From contig CAVYNA010000004.1 of NCBI GenBank assembly GCA_963769765.1, positions 310,001 to 374,000 on the forward strand: a stretch of 64,000 nt of DNA, given 5' to 3'. Positions 47,374 through 55,672 of this stretch are shown piece after piece. The first letter of the stretch is position 1; every line of letters begins with the position of its first letter. The position numbers and the translations under genes were made by a program. The notes beneath the pieces are model-generated. The model worked only from the letters and a program-made list of their open reading frames with translations, searched no databases and was not told the origin of the DNA. Source of the stretch: Bog-756 sp963769765 (GTDB lineage: Bacteria > Actinomycetota > Acidimicrobiia > Acidimicrobiales > RAAP-2).

Positions 47374-49188
47374 TCAGACGTCGACAGGATCGACCTCGAC
47401 GCGGACCCGCCCCTCCGGCCGACCCACCGCCGCCAGCGCATCACAGAGGACGTGGTGGTCGGCAGCCCGGAGCAACCAGCGATCCTCCTCGAGCTCGGAG
47501 ACCGTCGGTCCTCCGACCGCACGGACCCGGTCGACCAGCTCGGCGGCACCGGGCCCGCGCAGCGTCGCGAGCGCACCGAAGGGCGGGAGGTCGATCGCCC
47601 GACGCACGGCCCGCTCCGCATCGAGGAGGAGCGACGGGTCCGCGTGGACCGCGGCGGCGAGCACCTCGTGGTCCGGCAGTCGGGTCTGCACGAGGATCCG
47701 TCCGCCGCTCCCCCGCCCGCCGGTCAGGCGAGCCGCGCGCGCGAGCAGCGCGAACGCCTCTTCGGAGGCAGAGAAGCGCGGCGCGAGCAGGTGCTGGTCG
47801 AAGTCGAGGAAGGCGACCAGTCCGACGCGCCCGGACCGGTGGAGGGCAGCCTCGGTGCCGACGACCAGCCTCGCCCGTCGGGCGTCCACCGGGTCCGTCG
47901 TGGCCGAGACCTCGAGGGCCTCCAGCCCGAGGAGTGCGGAGAGCTCTTCGGTCGCCCGCGAGACGCCCATGCGGACGCTCCGCAACCTGGTCGAGTCGCA
48001 GCGTGCGCAGATGGCGGGCCGCTCGCCGCCGCACCGCGGGCAGTGCAGTGCCCCGTCGCGGACCGGCTGTGCGAGCGCGCCGCCGCAGACGGTGCACCTC
48101 GCAAGCGTGCCGCACTCCCCACAGGCCAGCAGGCGGACGCGTCCGGTCCGGTTGAGCACGCAGACCACACGCCCCTCGGACTGTCCGAGGAGCGTGCGGG
48201 CGGCATGCACCAGCCGCTCGGAGAAGAGCCCGGTGCGTGGGTCGGCGCCCCTCCGGTCGACCGGTTCGACGACCGGCCACCCCTGCCGCTCGAGCTCGCG
48301 TCCGGTCGTGACCATCCGGGTCCCCTCGCTCAGCACGACCGTCGGGCACGGCGTCACGAGCGCAACCGGGGCGCCGTCGCGTCGCGCCCGCTCGAGAACG
48401 ACGTCGACGGCGGACCAGGTCGGCGCCCGCTGCTCGCGGTAGGCCTCGTCGTGCGCGTCGAGCACGACCGCGCCGCGGAGCCCGACCACCGGACACCACG
48501 CGGCGCTCCTGGTCCCGACGACGACGGCACCTCCGGCTGCAGCCCGCTCCCAGGCGCCGGGAAGGACCGCGACCGGTAGACCGGCCGCGATGAGCCGGTC
48601 TGCGAGCTCGTCGACCCGCGCGTGCTCGGGTGCGAGGACCACGATCCCATGGGTCCCGAGACGGTCCACCAGCTCGAGCACGATCCGGGCGGTGTCGTAC
48701 GCGGGAGCGAGCCGCACCACCGCGGGAACGGGCGCGGACTCGAGGACGGCGTCCACGAGGCCGACCGCGCCACCTCCCGGGGACACGCGTGGTCGATCGT
48801 CCGCAGGTTCCGGCGTCACCGCGGGCCCGGGCGCGGCCTCGACCACGCGGTGCGGCGAGGCGGTGGCGAGGAAGGAGGCGACCGGCCCTGCCCATCGCCA
48901 GGCGGCCCAGTCGGCGAGTGCCACGACCTCCGGTGGGGGCCCGTGACCACTCGACGCGGCGAGCGGGACGGGAACGACCCCCTCGTCGGGCGCGACCCAG
49001 TCCTCGACCACCCACCCGCCGACCCGCCGACCGTGCAGCACGACCCGGACCCGGCTCCCGACCGCGATCCGGTCGTCGAGCAGTGGCGGGACCTCGTAGT
49101 CGAAGCGGCGGGCGATCGCCGGGACGTCCGGGACGACCCGGACGACCCGGCCGTGGCGGGGCGGCTCCCCGTCCGGTGCTCCGCTCAG
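47374..49188 (-). CDS. priA: PriA-like primosomal protein, degenerate helicase
   Basis: The protein of about 604 residues has the N-terminal 3'-OH DNA-binding domain (RRFDYEVPPLL...VGSRVRVVLHGRRVGGWVVEDW), a helicase-like core and the zinc-binding insertion with eight cysteines (CGECGTLARCTVCGG...HCPRCGGERPAICARC). The Walker A motif is absent (PAYDTARIV occupies its place) and the DExH box is degenerate (LDAHDEAY), as in mycobacterial PriA, so ATPase activity is unlikely. No ATG, GTG or TTG lies ahead of the conserved N-terminus; CTG at 49188, overlapping the metK stop as CTGA, is proposed. Confidence 0.88.
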   Translation of the reverse strand: MSGAPDGEPPRHGRVVRVVPDVPAIARRFDYEVPPLLDDRIAVGSRVRVVLHGRRVGGWVVEDWVAPDEGVVPVPLAASSGHGPPPEVVALADWAAWRWAGPVASFLATASPHRVVEAAPGPAVTPEPADDRPRVSPGGGAVGLVDAVLESAPVPAVVRLAPAYDTARIVLELVDRLGTHGIVVLAPEHARVDELADRLIAAGLPVAVLPGAWERAAAGGAVVVGTRSAAWCPVVGLRGAVVLDAHDEAYREQRAPTWSAVDVVLERARRDGAPVALVTPCPTVVLSEGTRMVTTGRELERQGWPVVEPVDRRGADPRTGLFSERLVHAARTLLGQSEGRVVCVLNRTGRVRLLACGECGTLARCTVCGGALAQPVRDGALHCPRCGGERPAICARCDSTRLRSVRMGVSRATEELSALLGLEALEVSATTDPVDARRARLVVGTEAALHRSGRVGLVAFLDFDQHLLAPRFSASEEAFALLARAARLTGGRGSGGRILVQTRLPDHEVLAAAVHADPSLLLDAERAVRRAIDLPPFGALATLRGPGAAELVDRVRAVGGPTVSELEEDRWLLRAADHHVLCDALAAVGRPEGRVRVEVDPVDV

Positions 49189-50381
49189 AGGCCGAGCGCC
49201 TGGGTCAGGTCGTCGGCCCGCGAGGTGTCCTCCCAGGTGAACTCCTTCTCGGAGCGGCCGAAGTGACCGTACGCGGCCGTCTTGCGGTAGATCGGCCGCT
49301 TGAGCTCGAGATCGCGCACGATCGCTGCGGGGCGGAGGTCGAAGAGCTCCTCGACCACCGCGCCGATCCGTGCCGGGTCGCACTGCTCGGTGCCGAAGGT
49401 CTCCACCAGCAGCGACACCGGGCGCGCGACCCCGATCGCATAGGCCACCTGGACCTCGCAGCGGGTCGCCGCGCCCGAGGCGACGACGTTCTTCGCCACC
49501 CAGCGCGCTGCGTACGCGGCCGAGCGGTCGACCTTCGAGGGGTCTTTGCCGGAGAACGCCCCTCCGCCGTGGCGTGCCATGCCGCCGTAGGTGTCCACGA
49601 TGATCTTGCGACCGGTGAGCCCGGTGTCGGCGTGCGGTCCGCCGAGCTCGAACACGCCGGTGGGATTGGCCAGGACGCGCATCTTTTCGGTGTCGAGCTC
49701 GGGAGGGAGCAGCGGGTTGATCACGTTGTCCTTCAGGTCCGGGAGGAGCAGCGTCTCGAGGTCCACCCCGGGGTCGTGCTGAGTCGAGATCAGCACCGTC
49801 TCGAGCGCGATCGGACGACCGTCCTCGTAGGTCACGCTCACCTGCGTCTTGCCGTCCGGCCGGAGGTACGGCAGGACGCCGACCCTGCGGACCTGGGCGA
49901 GCCGCTGTGCGAGCCGGTGCGCCAGCCAGATCGGGAGCGGCATCAGGTCCGGGGTCTCGTCGCAGGCGTAGCCGAACATCATCCCCTGGTCGCCCGCACC
50001 CTGGGCGTTGAGCTGGTCCTCGCCGCCGGTGCCCGCCCGCACTTCGAATGCGTTGTCGACACCCTGGCCGATGTCGGGGGACTGCTCGTCGATCGAGACG
50101 ATGACTCCGCAGGTGTTGCCGTCGATGCCATAGGCGTCGTCGTCGTAGCCGATATCGCGCACCGTCTGTCGGACGAGCTTCGGGATGTCCACGTACGTCG
50201 ACGTGGTGATCTCCCCGGCGACGAGGACGAGGCCGGTCGTGAGCAGCGTCTCGCAGGCGACTCGGCTCTCGGGATCGTCGGCCAGCATCGCGTCGAGCAC
50301 GGTGTCGGAGATCTGGTCGGCCATCTTGTCGGGATGACCCTCGGTCACCGACTCCGAGGTGAACGTAGATCGGGTGCTCAC
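49185..50381 (-). CDS. metK: S-adenosylmethionine synthase
   Basis: The 398-residue enzyme makes SAM from methionine and ATP. Motifs: FTSESVTEGHPDKMADQISD, GAGDQGMMFGYA and the phosphate loop GGGAFSGKD. Length is typical. It follows coaBC after 100 bases and is coupled to priA. I see no known SAM riboswitch core in the 100-base gap. Confidence 0.96.
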   Translation of the reverse strand: MSTRSTFTSESVTEGHPDKMADQISDTVLDAMLADDPESRVACETLLTTGLVLVAGEITTSTYVDIPKLVRQTVRDIGYDDDAYGIDGNTCGVIVSIDEQSPDIGQGVDNAFEVRAGTGGEDQLNAQGAGDQGMMFGYACDETPDLMPLPIWLAHRLAQRLAQVRRVGVLPYLRPDGKTQVSVTYEDGRPIALETVLISTQHDPGVDLETLLLPDLKDNVINPLLPPELDTEKMRVLANPTGVFELGGPHADTGLTGRKIIVDTYGGMARHGGGAFSGKDPSKVDRSAAYAARWVAKNVVASGAATRCEVQVAYAIGVARPVSLLVETFGTEQCDPARIGAVVEELFDLRPAAIVRDLELKRPIYRKTAAYGHFGRSEKEFTWEDTSRADDLTQALGL

Positions 50382-50481
50382 GGGTAGGTCCTTCCTGATC
50401 GGCGCCGGACGCCATGGGCGACTGACGGGAGGAGCCGGGGTTGCGGTGGCGGGGCGCCCCTCAAGGCGGCCTGCTGCGCGG

Positions 50482-51690
50482 TCATCGGGTCCCCAGCAGC
50501 GCGCACACCCTATCCAAAACTGCCTCGGCCACCGCCGCCTTCGTGGTCAGCTCGACCACGGTCGTCGATCCGTCGGCGCCGAAGAGGGTGACCGCGTTGG
50601 TGTCGTGTTCGAAGCCGACCCCCGGTGCCGAGACGTCATTGGCCACCATCAGGTCGACGCCCTTCGCGGCCAGCTTTGCCGTGGCACGGGTGGCGAGGTC
50701 GTCGGTCTCGGCGGCGAAGCCGACCAGGACCTGCCCGGGAACCCGGCGTCGGCCCAGCTCGGAGATGATGTCGGGCGTCGGCTCGAGCACGAGGTCGGGC
50801 ACGCCGTCCGCCTTGCGGAGCTTGTCGGGACGGACCTCTTTGGCCCGGAAGTCGGCGACGGCAGCCGCCATGATGACCACGTCGGCCTTGCTGGCGTGCG
50901 CGAGCAGCGCGCGCTCCATCTCGGCCGCCGTCTCGACCCGCTCGACGACCGTCGCTCCCGAGACGGCCCGGTCGGTCGTCGTCACGAGGACGACCCGGGC
51001 ACCGCGGCGGGCCGCTGCCTCGGCCACGGCGTGGCCCTGCTTGCCCGACGAGCGGTTGGTGATGACCCGGACCGGGTCGATCGGCTCACGCGTGCCCCCC
51101 GCCGAGACGAGCACGGTCCTCCCCGCGAGCTGACCGGGTCCGCGACCGGCGGCGAGGAGCTCGAGGACGCGCTCGACGATGACCCCTGGCTCGGCGAGCC
51201 GGCCCGTCCCCACGTCGCCTCCGGCGAGCACGCCCACAGTCGGCGGCACCACGGTGACGCCGCGCCCGACCAGCACGGCCAGGTTCGCCTGGACCGCGGG
51301 GTGCTCCCACATCTCGGTGTGCATCGCCGGGCAGACGACGACCGGTGCCCGCGTCGCGAGCAACGTCGCAGAGAGCGCATCGTCGGCCATGCCCGCCGCA
51401 TACCGTGCGAGCAGGTCTGCCGTGGCCGGGGCCACGACGACCATCGTGGCCCGCTGACCGAGCTCGGTGTGGGCGAGGCGCGCGGGTCCGTCCCAGAGGC
51501 TGACCAGTGCGGGCTCCGAGCCCAGTGCGTCGAAGGTCGCCGTGCCGACGAAGCGGGTCGCCCGCTCGGTGAGCACGGGCACGACGTGGAGTCCCGCGTC
51601 GACCAGACGCCGGCAGATCTCGACCGCCTTGTAGGCGGCGATCCCCGCTGCGACCCCGAGCACGACCGTGGGACGGTCCTCACCGCTCAC
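50482..51690 (-). CDS. coaBC: Phosphopantothenoylcysteine decarboxylase / phosphopantothenate-cysteine ligase
   Basis: The 402-residue bifunctional enzyme of coenzyme A synthesis has an N-terminal flavin-dependent decarboxylase (VVLGVAAGIAAYKAVEICR, VVVAPATADLLARYAAGMADDAL) and a C-terminal ligase (SAGGTREPIDPVRVITNRSSGKQG). The start is a GTG 58 bases after rpoZ. Gene order rpoZ-coaBC-metK is conserved in actinobacteria. Confidence 0.95.
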   Translation of the reverse strand: MSGEDRPTVVLGVAAGIAAYKAVEICRRLVDAGLHVVPVLTERATRFVGTATFDALGSEPALVSLWDGPARLAHTELGQRATMVVVAPATADLLARYAAGMADDALSATLLATRAPVVVCPAMHTEMWEHPAVQANLAVLVGRGVTVVPPTVGVLAGGDVGTGRLAEPGVIVERVLELLAAGRGPGQLAGRTVLVSAGGTREPIDPVRVITNRSSGKQGHAVAEAAARRGARVVLVTTTDRAVSGATVVERVETAAEMERALLAHASKADVVIMAAAVADFRAKEVRPDKLRKADGVPDLVLEPTPDIISELGRRRVPGQVLVGFAAETDDLATRATAKLAAKGVDLMVANDVSAPGVGFEHDTNAVTLFGADGSTTVVELTTKAAVAEAVLDRVCALLGTR

Positions 51691-51748
51691 CGGTCACTCA
51701 CCCCCTCGCCCTGTCCGTTGCCGACGGCGTCGGCGACGGCCGAATTCG

Positions 51749-52108
51749 CTACTCGGTGGACTCGACCGGGGCTTCGCCACCGGCATTCTCGGCCTCGCCG
51801 CCGAGCAGTTCGAGCTCGGCGGCCGCAGCCTCGGCCGCCTCGGCCGCGGCCAACTCTTCCGGGTCGGGGCGCGTGTAGGTCGCCTTCCCCTCGGCCACCT
51901 CCTCGAACGCGATCGAGAGCGGCTTCCCCGAGGGCGACGCGACCTGGGGCGGCACGACCACACCGAGCCCCTCGCCGAGTGAGTTGTAGTAGCTGTTGAC
52001 CTGGCGGGCTCGGCGTGACGCGAGCGCCACCAACGTGAACTTCGAGTCCACCTTGTCGAGGAGGTCCTCGATCGGCGGGTCCATGAGCGTGGTCTCGGTC
52101 TGGGCCAT
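51749..52108 (-). CDS. rpoZ: RNA polymerase omega subunit
   Basis: The 119-residue subunit has the core MDPPIEDLLDKVDSKFTLVALASRRARQVNSYY and ends in a Glu/Ala-rich tail. It helps assemble beta prime. Its ATG overlaps the gmk stop by one base (TGATG). The tail is longer than in E. coli but usual for actinobacteria. Confidence 0.94.
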   Translation of the reverse strand: MAQTETTLMDPPIEDLLDKVDSKFTLVALASRRARQVNSYYNSLGEGLGVVVPPQVASPSGKPLSIAFEEVAEGKATYTRPDPEELAAAEAAEAAAAELELLGGEAENAGGEAPVESTE

Positions 52109-52755
52109 CACGATCCTTTGGGCTGGTCCGGCGCGGCGGGTCGAGGCCCGTCCGCCGGCGCGCGGTCCTCGGGAGGGACGGCGCGGTGAGCTGCCAGTAT
52201 ACCGGCCACCTCGGCGGTGGCCTGTGCGACCTCCCGGTTCACGACCACGGCGTCGGCGATCTCGCGTCCGGCACGCTCCTCGGCCGCACCTTCGCGGAGC
52301 CGTTCGGCGATGTGGTCGTCGTCGTCGCCCCGACCCCGGAGGCGCTCGGCCTGCACCTCGACCGAGGGCGGCACGAGGAGGATCAACACCGCGTCCGGCC
52401 GGAGCCCACGCACCTGGCGGGCGCCCTGCAGATCGATCTCGAGGAGGAGGTCCCGTCCGGCCGGCGCGTCGGCGAGCGGCGTGCCGTACAGGTTGCCGAG
52501 GAACTCGGCCCACTCGAGGAACCCGCCACCGTCACGGCGTGCCTCGAAGGTCGGGCGGTCGACGAAGACGTACGCCTCGTCCGACTCTCCGGTCCGGCGC
52601 GGCCGGGTCGTCCACGAGCGGCTCAGCCAGAGACGCGGATCGGTCGCGACGAGACGCGCGGCGACGGTCCCCTTTCCGGCCCCGCCGGGACCGAAGAGGA
52701 CGAAGATCGATCGTTCGGTCGGGTCGACCGCTGGTCGGGGTGGCGCTCCGCTCAG
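52108..52755 (-). CDS. gmk: Guanylate kinase
   Basis: The enzyme of about 215 residues phosphorylates GMP. The P-loop reads FGPGGAGKGT near residue 22, with Gly-Gly-Ala where GPSGVGKST is usual. SRSWTTRPRRTGE and FLEWAEFLGNLYGTP bind GMP. There is no ATG, GTG or TTG between the upstream region and the P-loop; CTG at 52755 overlapping the mihF stop (CTGA) is the proposed start. A GTG much further on (52413) would remove half the enzyme. The C-terminal tail is Pro/Ala-rich. Confidence 0.87.
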   Translation of the reverse strand: MSGAPPRPAVDPTERSIFVLFGPGGAGKGTVAARLVATDPRLWLSRSWTTRPRRTGESDEAYVFVDRPTFEARRDGGGFLEWAEFLGNLYGTPLADAPAGRDLLLEIDLQGARQVRGLRPDAVLILLVPPSVEVQAERLRGRGDDDDHIAERLREGAAEERAGREIADAVVVNREVAQATAEVAGILAAHRAVPPEDRAPADGPRPAAPDQPKGS

Positions 52756-53069
52756 CGCGCGGTCTCGCGGAGCAACGCTTCGCGCTGGTTGCTTCCCAGT
52801 CCCTGAAGTCGACGGCTCTCGCTGATCCCGACGGCGTCCATGAGGCGGCGCGCTTTCACCTTGCCGAGGCCGGGGAGCGACTCGAGCACCGAGAGCACTT
52901 TCATCTTCCCCACCGTCTCGTTGGCGTCCGCCATCGAGAGGAGCTCCGAAAGGTTGATGGATCCGAGCTTGAGCTTCTCCTTGACCTCGGCCCGCTCACG
53001 GCGGACCTTGGCTGCCTTGGCCAGTGCGGCCTGGCGCTGTTCGGGCGTGAGTGCAGGAGGTTGCGGCAT
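52752..53069 (-). CDS. mihF: Actinobacterial integration host factor (mIHF)
   Basis: A 105-residue basic protein of the mIHF family that binds and bends DNA. The core LSELLSMADANETVGKMKVLSVLE leads into the helix-two turn-helix LPGLGKVKARRLMDAVGI, and RRLQGLGSNQREAL closes it. It is the first gene of the operon mihF-gmk-rpoZ-coaBC-metK-priA, the usual actinobacterial order. Confidence 0.94.
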   Translation of the reverse strand: MPQPPALTPEQRQAALAKAAKVRRERAEVKEKLKLGSINLSELLSMADANETVGKMKVLSVLESLPGLGKVKARRLMDAVGISESRRLQGLGSNQREALLRETAR

Positions 53070-53181
53070 GGTCGAGACGATAGCGCCTCTCGCGGCCCAG
53101 GTCATGCGGGCAGGAGCGTTGCCATCGGGGCCCGGCGCCCATCCGCCGCCGTGGGCGCCCCAGGCGGAGGCGGTCCCCCCG

Positions 53182-53967
53182 ATGGTCGATACTGGCGCTG
53201 TGGTCGTTGTCGATCTCAACGCCGACCTGGCGGAGGGCGAGGTGCACACCGCCCGCGACGCCGGGCTCCTCGAGGTCGTGACCAGCGTGAGCGTCGCGTG
53301 CGGTTACCACGCGGGGAACCGCGCGGTGATGCGAGCCACGGTGGAGGCGTGCGTCGCGAGGGGCGTGGTCGTCGGCGCCCACGTCTCCTACCGCGATCGG
53401 GAGGGCTTCGGACGTCGTGCGCTCGCCGTCACGCCCGCGCAGCTGCTCGCCGACGTCGCCGACCAGTGCCTGGTGCTCCTCGAGGAGGCCGACGCGGTCG
53501 GTGGGACGGTCGCGTTTGTGAAGCCGCACGGCGCCCTCTACCACCGGGTGGCAGCCGACCCTGACGCGGCGGAGGCTGTCGTCGATGCGATGACCTCCCT
53601 TTCGATCGCCGTGCTCGTCGGCCAGTCCGGGTCCGCGGTGATCGAGCCCGCGCGGCGGGCGGGCCTCCGTGTCGTCCGCGAGGGCTTTCCCGACCGCGGC
53701 TACCTTCCGGACGGCACGTTGACTGCGCGCGGGCACGAGGCGTCGGAGGTGACCGATCCGGCGGTCGTCGCCCGTCGGGCGGTCTCCCTCGTCGTGCACG
53801 GCGGTGTCCAGGCGGTGACCGGCGAGTGGACACGGGTCGCCGTCGACACCCTCTGCATCCACGGCGATGCGCCCGGTGCGCTCGACCACGCTCGCGCGGT
53901 CCGGCGCGAGCTGGACGCGGCCGGCATCGAGGTGCGCCCGTTCGTCGGTCCTGTCGGCGGACGCTGA
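53182..53967 (+). CDS. pxpA: 5-oxoprolinase subunit A (LamB/YcsF family)
   Basis: The 261-residue protein opens DLNADLAEGE, then has CGYHAGN, AHVSYRDREGFGRR and KPHGALYHR, all conserved in PxpA. With PxpB and PxpC it hydrolyses 5-oxoproline to glutamate using ATP. The ATG at 53182 is preceded by a GGCGGAGGCGG stretch; a GTG at 53200 is an alternative. It is followed seven bases later by the fused subunit gene. Confidence 0.88.
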   Translation: MVDTGAVVVVDLNADLAEGEVHTARDAGLLEVVTSVSVACGYHAGNRAVMRATVEACVARGVVVGAHVSYRDREGFGRRALAVTPAQLLADVADQCLVLLEEADAVGGTVAFVKPHGALYHRVAADPDAAEAVVDAMTSLSIAVLVGQSGSAVIEPARRAGLRVVREGFPDRGYLPDGTLTARGHEASEVTDPAVVARRAVSLVVHGGVQAVTGEWTRVAVDTLCIHGDAPGALDHARAVRRELDAAGIEVRPFVGPVGGR

Positions 53968-53974
53968 GCCGACG

Positions 53975-55651
53975 ATGGAGCGCCTGCGACCGTTCGGAGA
54001 CGCCGCACTCCTCGTCGAGACCGGAGACCACCGCGGCGCCTCCTCGATCGCCCAGGCGATCGAGGAGGCCCGCGCGCGTCAGACGCTGCCGGCGGCGGTG
54101 CGCGAGGTGGTGGTCGGGAGCACCTCTGCGCTGGTCGAGCTCGACGGTGGCGGTCGAGACGACGACCTCGCGGGCGCGGAGGCGTGGCTTGCCGCACTCG
54201 CCGCACGCACTGGTGCGGGTGACCTCGTGCGACCGCCGCCGCGCGCCGGCGCGCGCCACCACGACGTGTGGTCCGTCTTCGACGGTCCCGATCTCGGCGC
54301 GGTGGCGGGCGAGCTCGGGAGCGCGGCGGACGACGTGGTCGACCTCCTCTGTTCGGTCGAGCTCGAGGTCGCCTTCGTCGGGTTCGCCCCGGGCTTCCCC
54401 TACCTGGTCGGTCTCCCCACCGAGCTCGCGTCTCTCGAGCGCCACAGCACGCCGCGGGTGTCGGTGCCGGCCGGGTCGGTCGCAGTCGCAGGCGGCTTCG
54501 CTTCCGTGTACCCGAGGGCGTCCCCCGGGGGATGGCGTCTCCTCGGTCGGAGCGAGCTCGCGCTCTTCGACCCGCAGCGCGCTCCCTACGCGCTCCTCAG
54601 ACCCGGGGACACGGTGCGCTTCCGCCCGCGCACGTCGATGACATCGGAACCGGTTGTGCCGGCCGCCGGCGGTCGGATGCCGCTCGCGGCCCGCGGGCCC
54701 CGGTTCGTCGAGGTCCTCCGGCCCGGACTGCTCTCCCTCGTCGAGGACGGAGGTCGGCGGCTGGCCGCACTCGGCGTCCCCCGGGCCGGTCCCTGCGACC
54801 GCGACTCGATGCGCCTCGCCAACCGGCTGGTCGGCAACGATGACGATGCGGGCTCGATCGAGGTGACCGTCACGGGACCGTCGATCCGGTGCTCGGTGGA
54901 CTGTCACGTCGCGGTGGTCGCACCGGACGGCGCGAGCGTCGACGTGCGGCTCGACGGGCACCGCGCGCCCACCGGTGTCGTGGTTCCGGTCGGCGCGGGC
55001 CAGGTGCTCGAAGTGGGTGGGATCCGGGGCGCGTTCCGCGCCTACCTGGCCGTCTCCGGCGGCTTCGACTCACCGGCCACGGTCGGCTCGTGCTCGTCCG
55101 ACCTCCTCTCGGGCCTCGGGCCGGGACCGCTCGTGACCGGAGACCGGCTCGACCTCGGACCGCCGGGCAGGCCCAGAGGTCAGGCCACGGCGGTCCATCG
55201 GTCCCATCGGCCCCATCGGTCGGAGCACCCGGTCGAGCTCCGGGTCCTCGCCGGGCCGCACGGGTCTGTCGCCGCGCTCGCCGACCTCACCCGGGAGGCG
55301 TGGCAGGTCGGCGACGCGGCCAACCGGATCGGGATCCGGCTCCGTGGCGACGGTGGCGTCCGGACCGGCGTCACCCGGGTCCCCTCCACCGGAATGGTCA
55401 CCGGCGCTGTGCAGGTCCCCCCGGACGGGTCACCGATCGTGCTCCTGCCCGACCACGCGACCGTCGGCGGCTATCCGGCGGTCGCCTGCGTCGTCACCGC
55501 CGATCTCCCACGCCTCGGGCAGCTCGGGCCCGGGGACCCGGTCAGGTTCTCCCCCGTCGACCTGCCCGAGGCCCGTCGCCTCCGGCACGAGGCCGACCGG
55601 GCGTTCGAGCGGCGCGTCCGCGGATGGTTCCCGACCACCGCGGCCACGTGA
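53975..55651 (+). CDS. pxpBC: 5-oxoprolinase subunits B and C fused
   Basis: One frame of 558 residues joins the PxpB/KipI domain (residues 1-220; FVGFAPGFPYLVGLP, RVSVPAGSVAVAGGF) to the PxpC/KipA domain (from about 240; VLRPGLLSLVEDGGR, GVPRAGPCDRDSMRLANRLVGN, ending GYPAVACVVTADLPRLGQL). The domains are usually separate genes, though fused forms occur. With pxpA it should form a complete 5-oxoprolinase. The stop lies 21 bases from the convergent pyrD stop. Confidence 0.88.
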   Translation: MERLRPFGDAALLVETGDHRGASSIAQAIEEARARQTLPAAVREVVVGSTSALVELDGGGRDDDLAGAEAWLAALAARTGAGDLVRPPPRAGARHHDVWSVFDGPDLGAVAGELGSAADDVVDLLCSVELEVAFVGFAPGFPYLVGLPTELASLERHSTPRVSVPAGSVAVAGGFASVYPRASPGGWRLLGRSELALFDPQRAPYALLRPGDTVRFRPRTSMTSEPVVPAAGGRMPLAARGPRFVEVLRPGLLSLVEDGGRRLAALGVPRAGPCDRDSMRLANRLVGNDDDAGSIEVTVTGPSIRCSVDCHVAVVAPDGASVDVRLDGHRAPTGVVVPVGAGQVLEVGGIRGAFRAYLAVSGGFDSPATVGSCSSDLLSGLGPGPLVTGDRLDLGPPGRPRGQATAVHRSHRPHRSEHPVELRVLAGPHGSVAALADLTREAWQVGDAANRIGIRLRGDGGVRTGVTRVPSTGMVTGAVQVPPDGSPIVLLPDHATVGGYPAVACVVTADLPRLGQLGPGDPVRFSPVDLPEARRLRHEADRAFERRVRGWFPTTAAT

Positions 55652-55672
55652 CCGTGCCGGCCAAGACGGTGC

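Noticed and set aside
50382..50481. Possible SAM riboswitch upstream of metK
   Set aside because: The gap is short and GC-rich with some inverted repeats, but I could not align any known SAM aptamer core to it.
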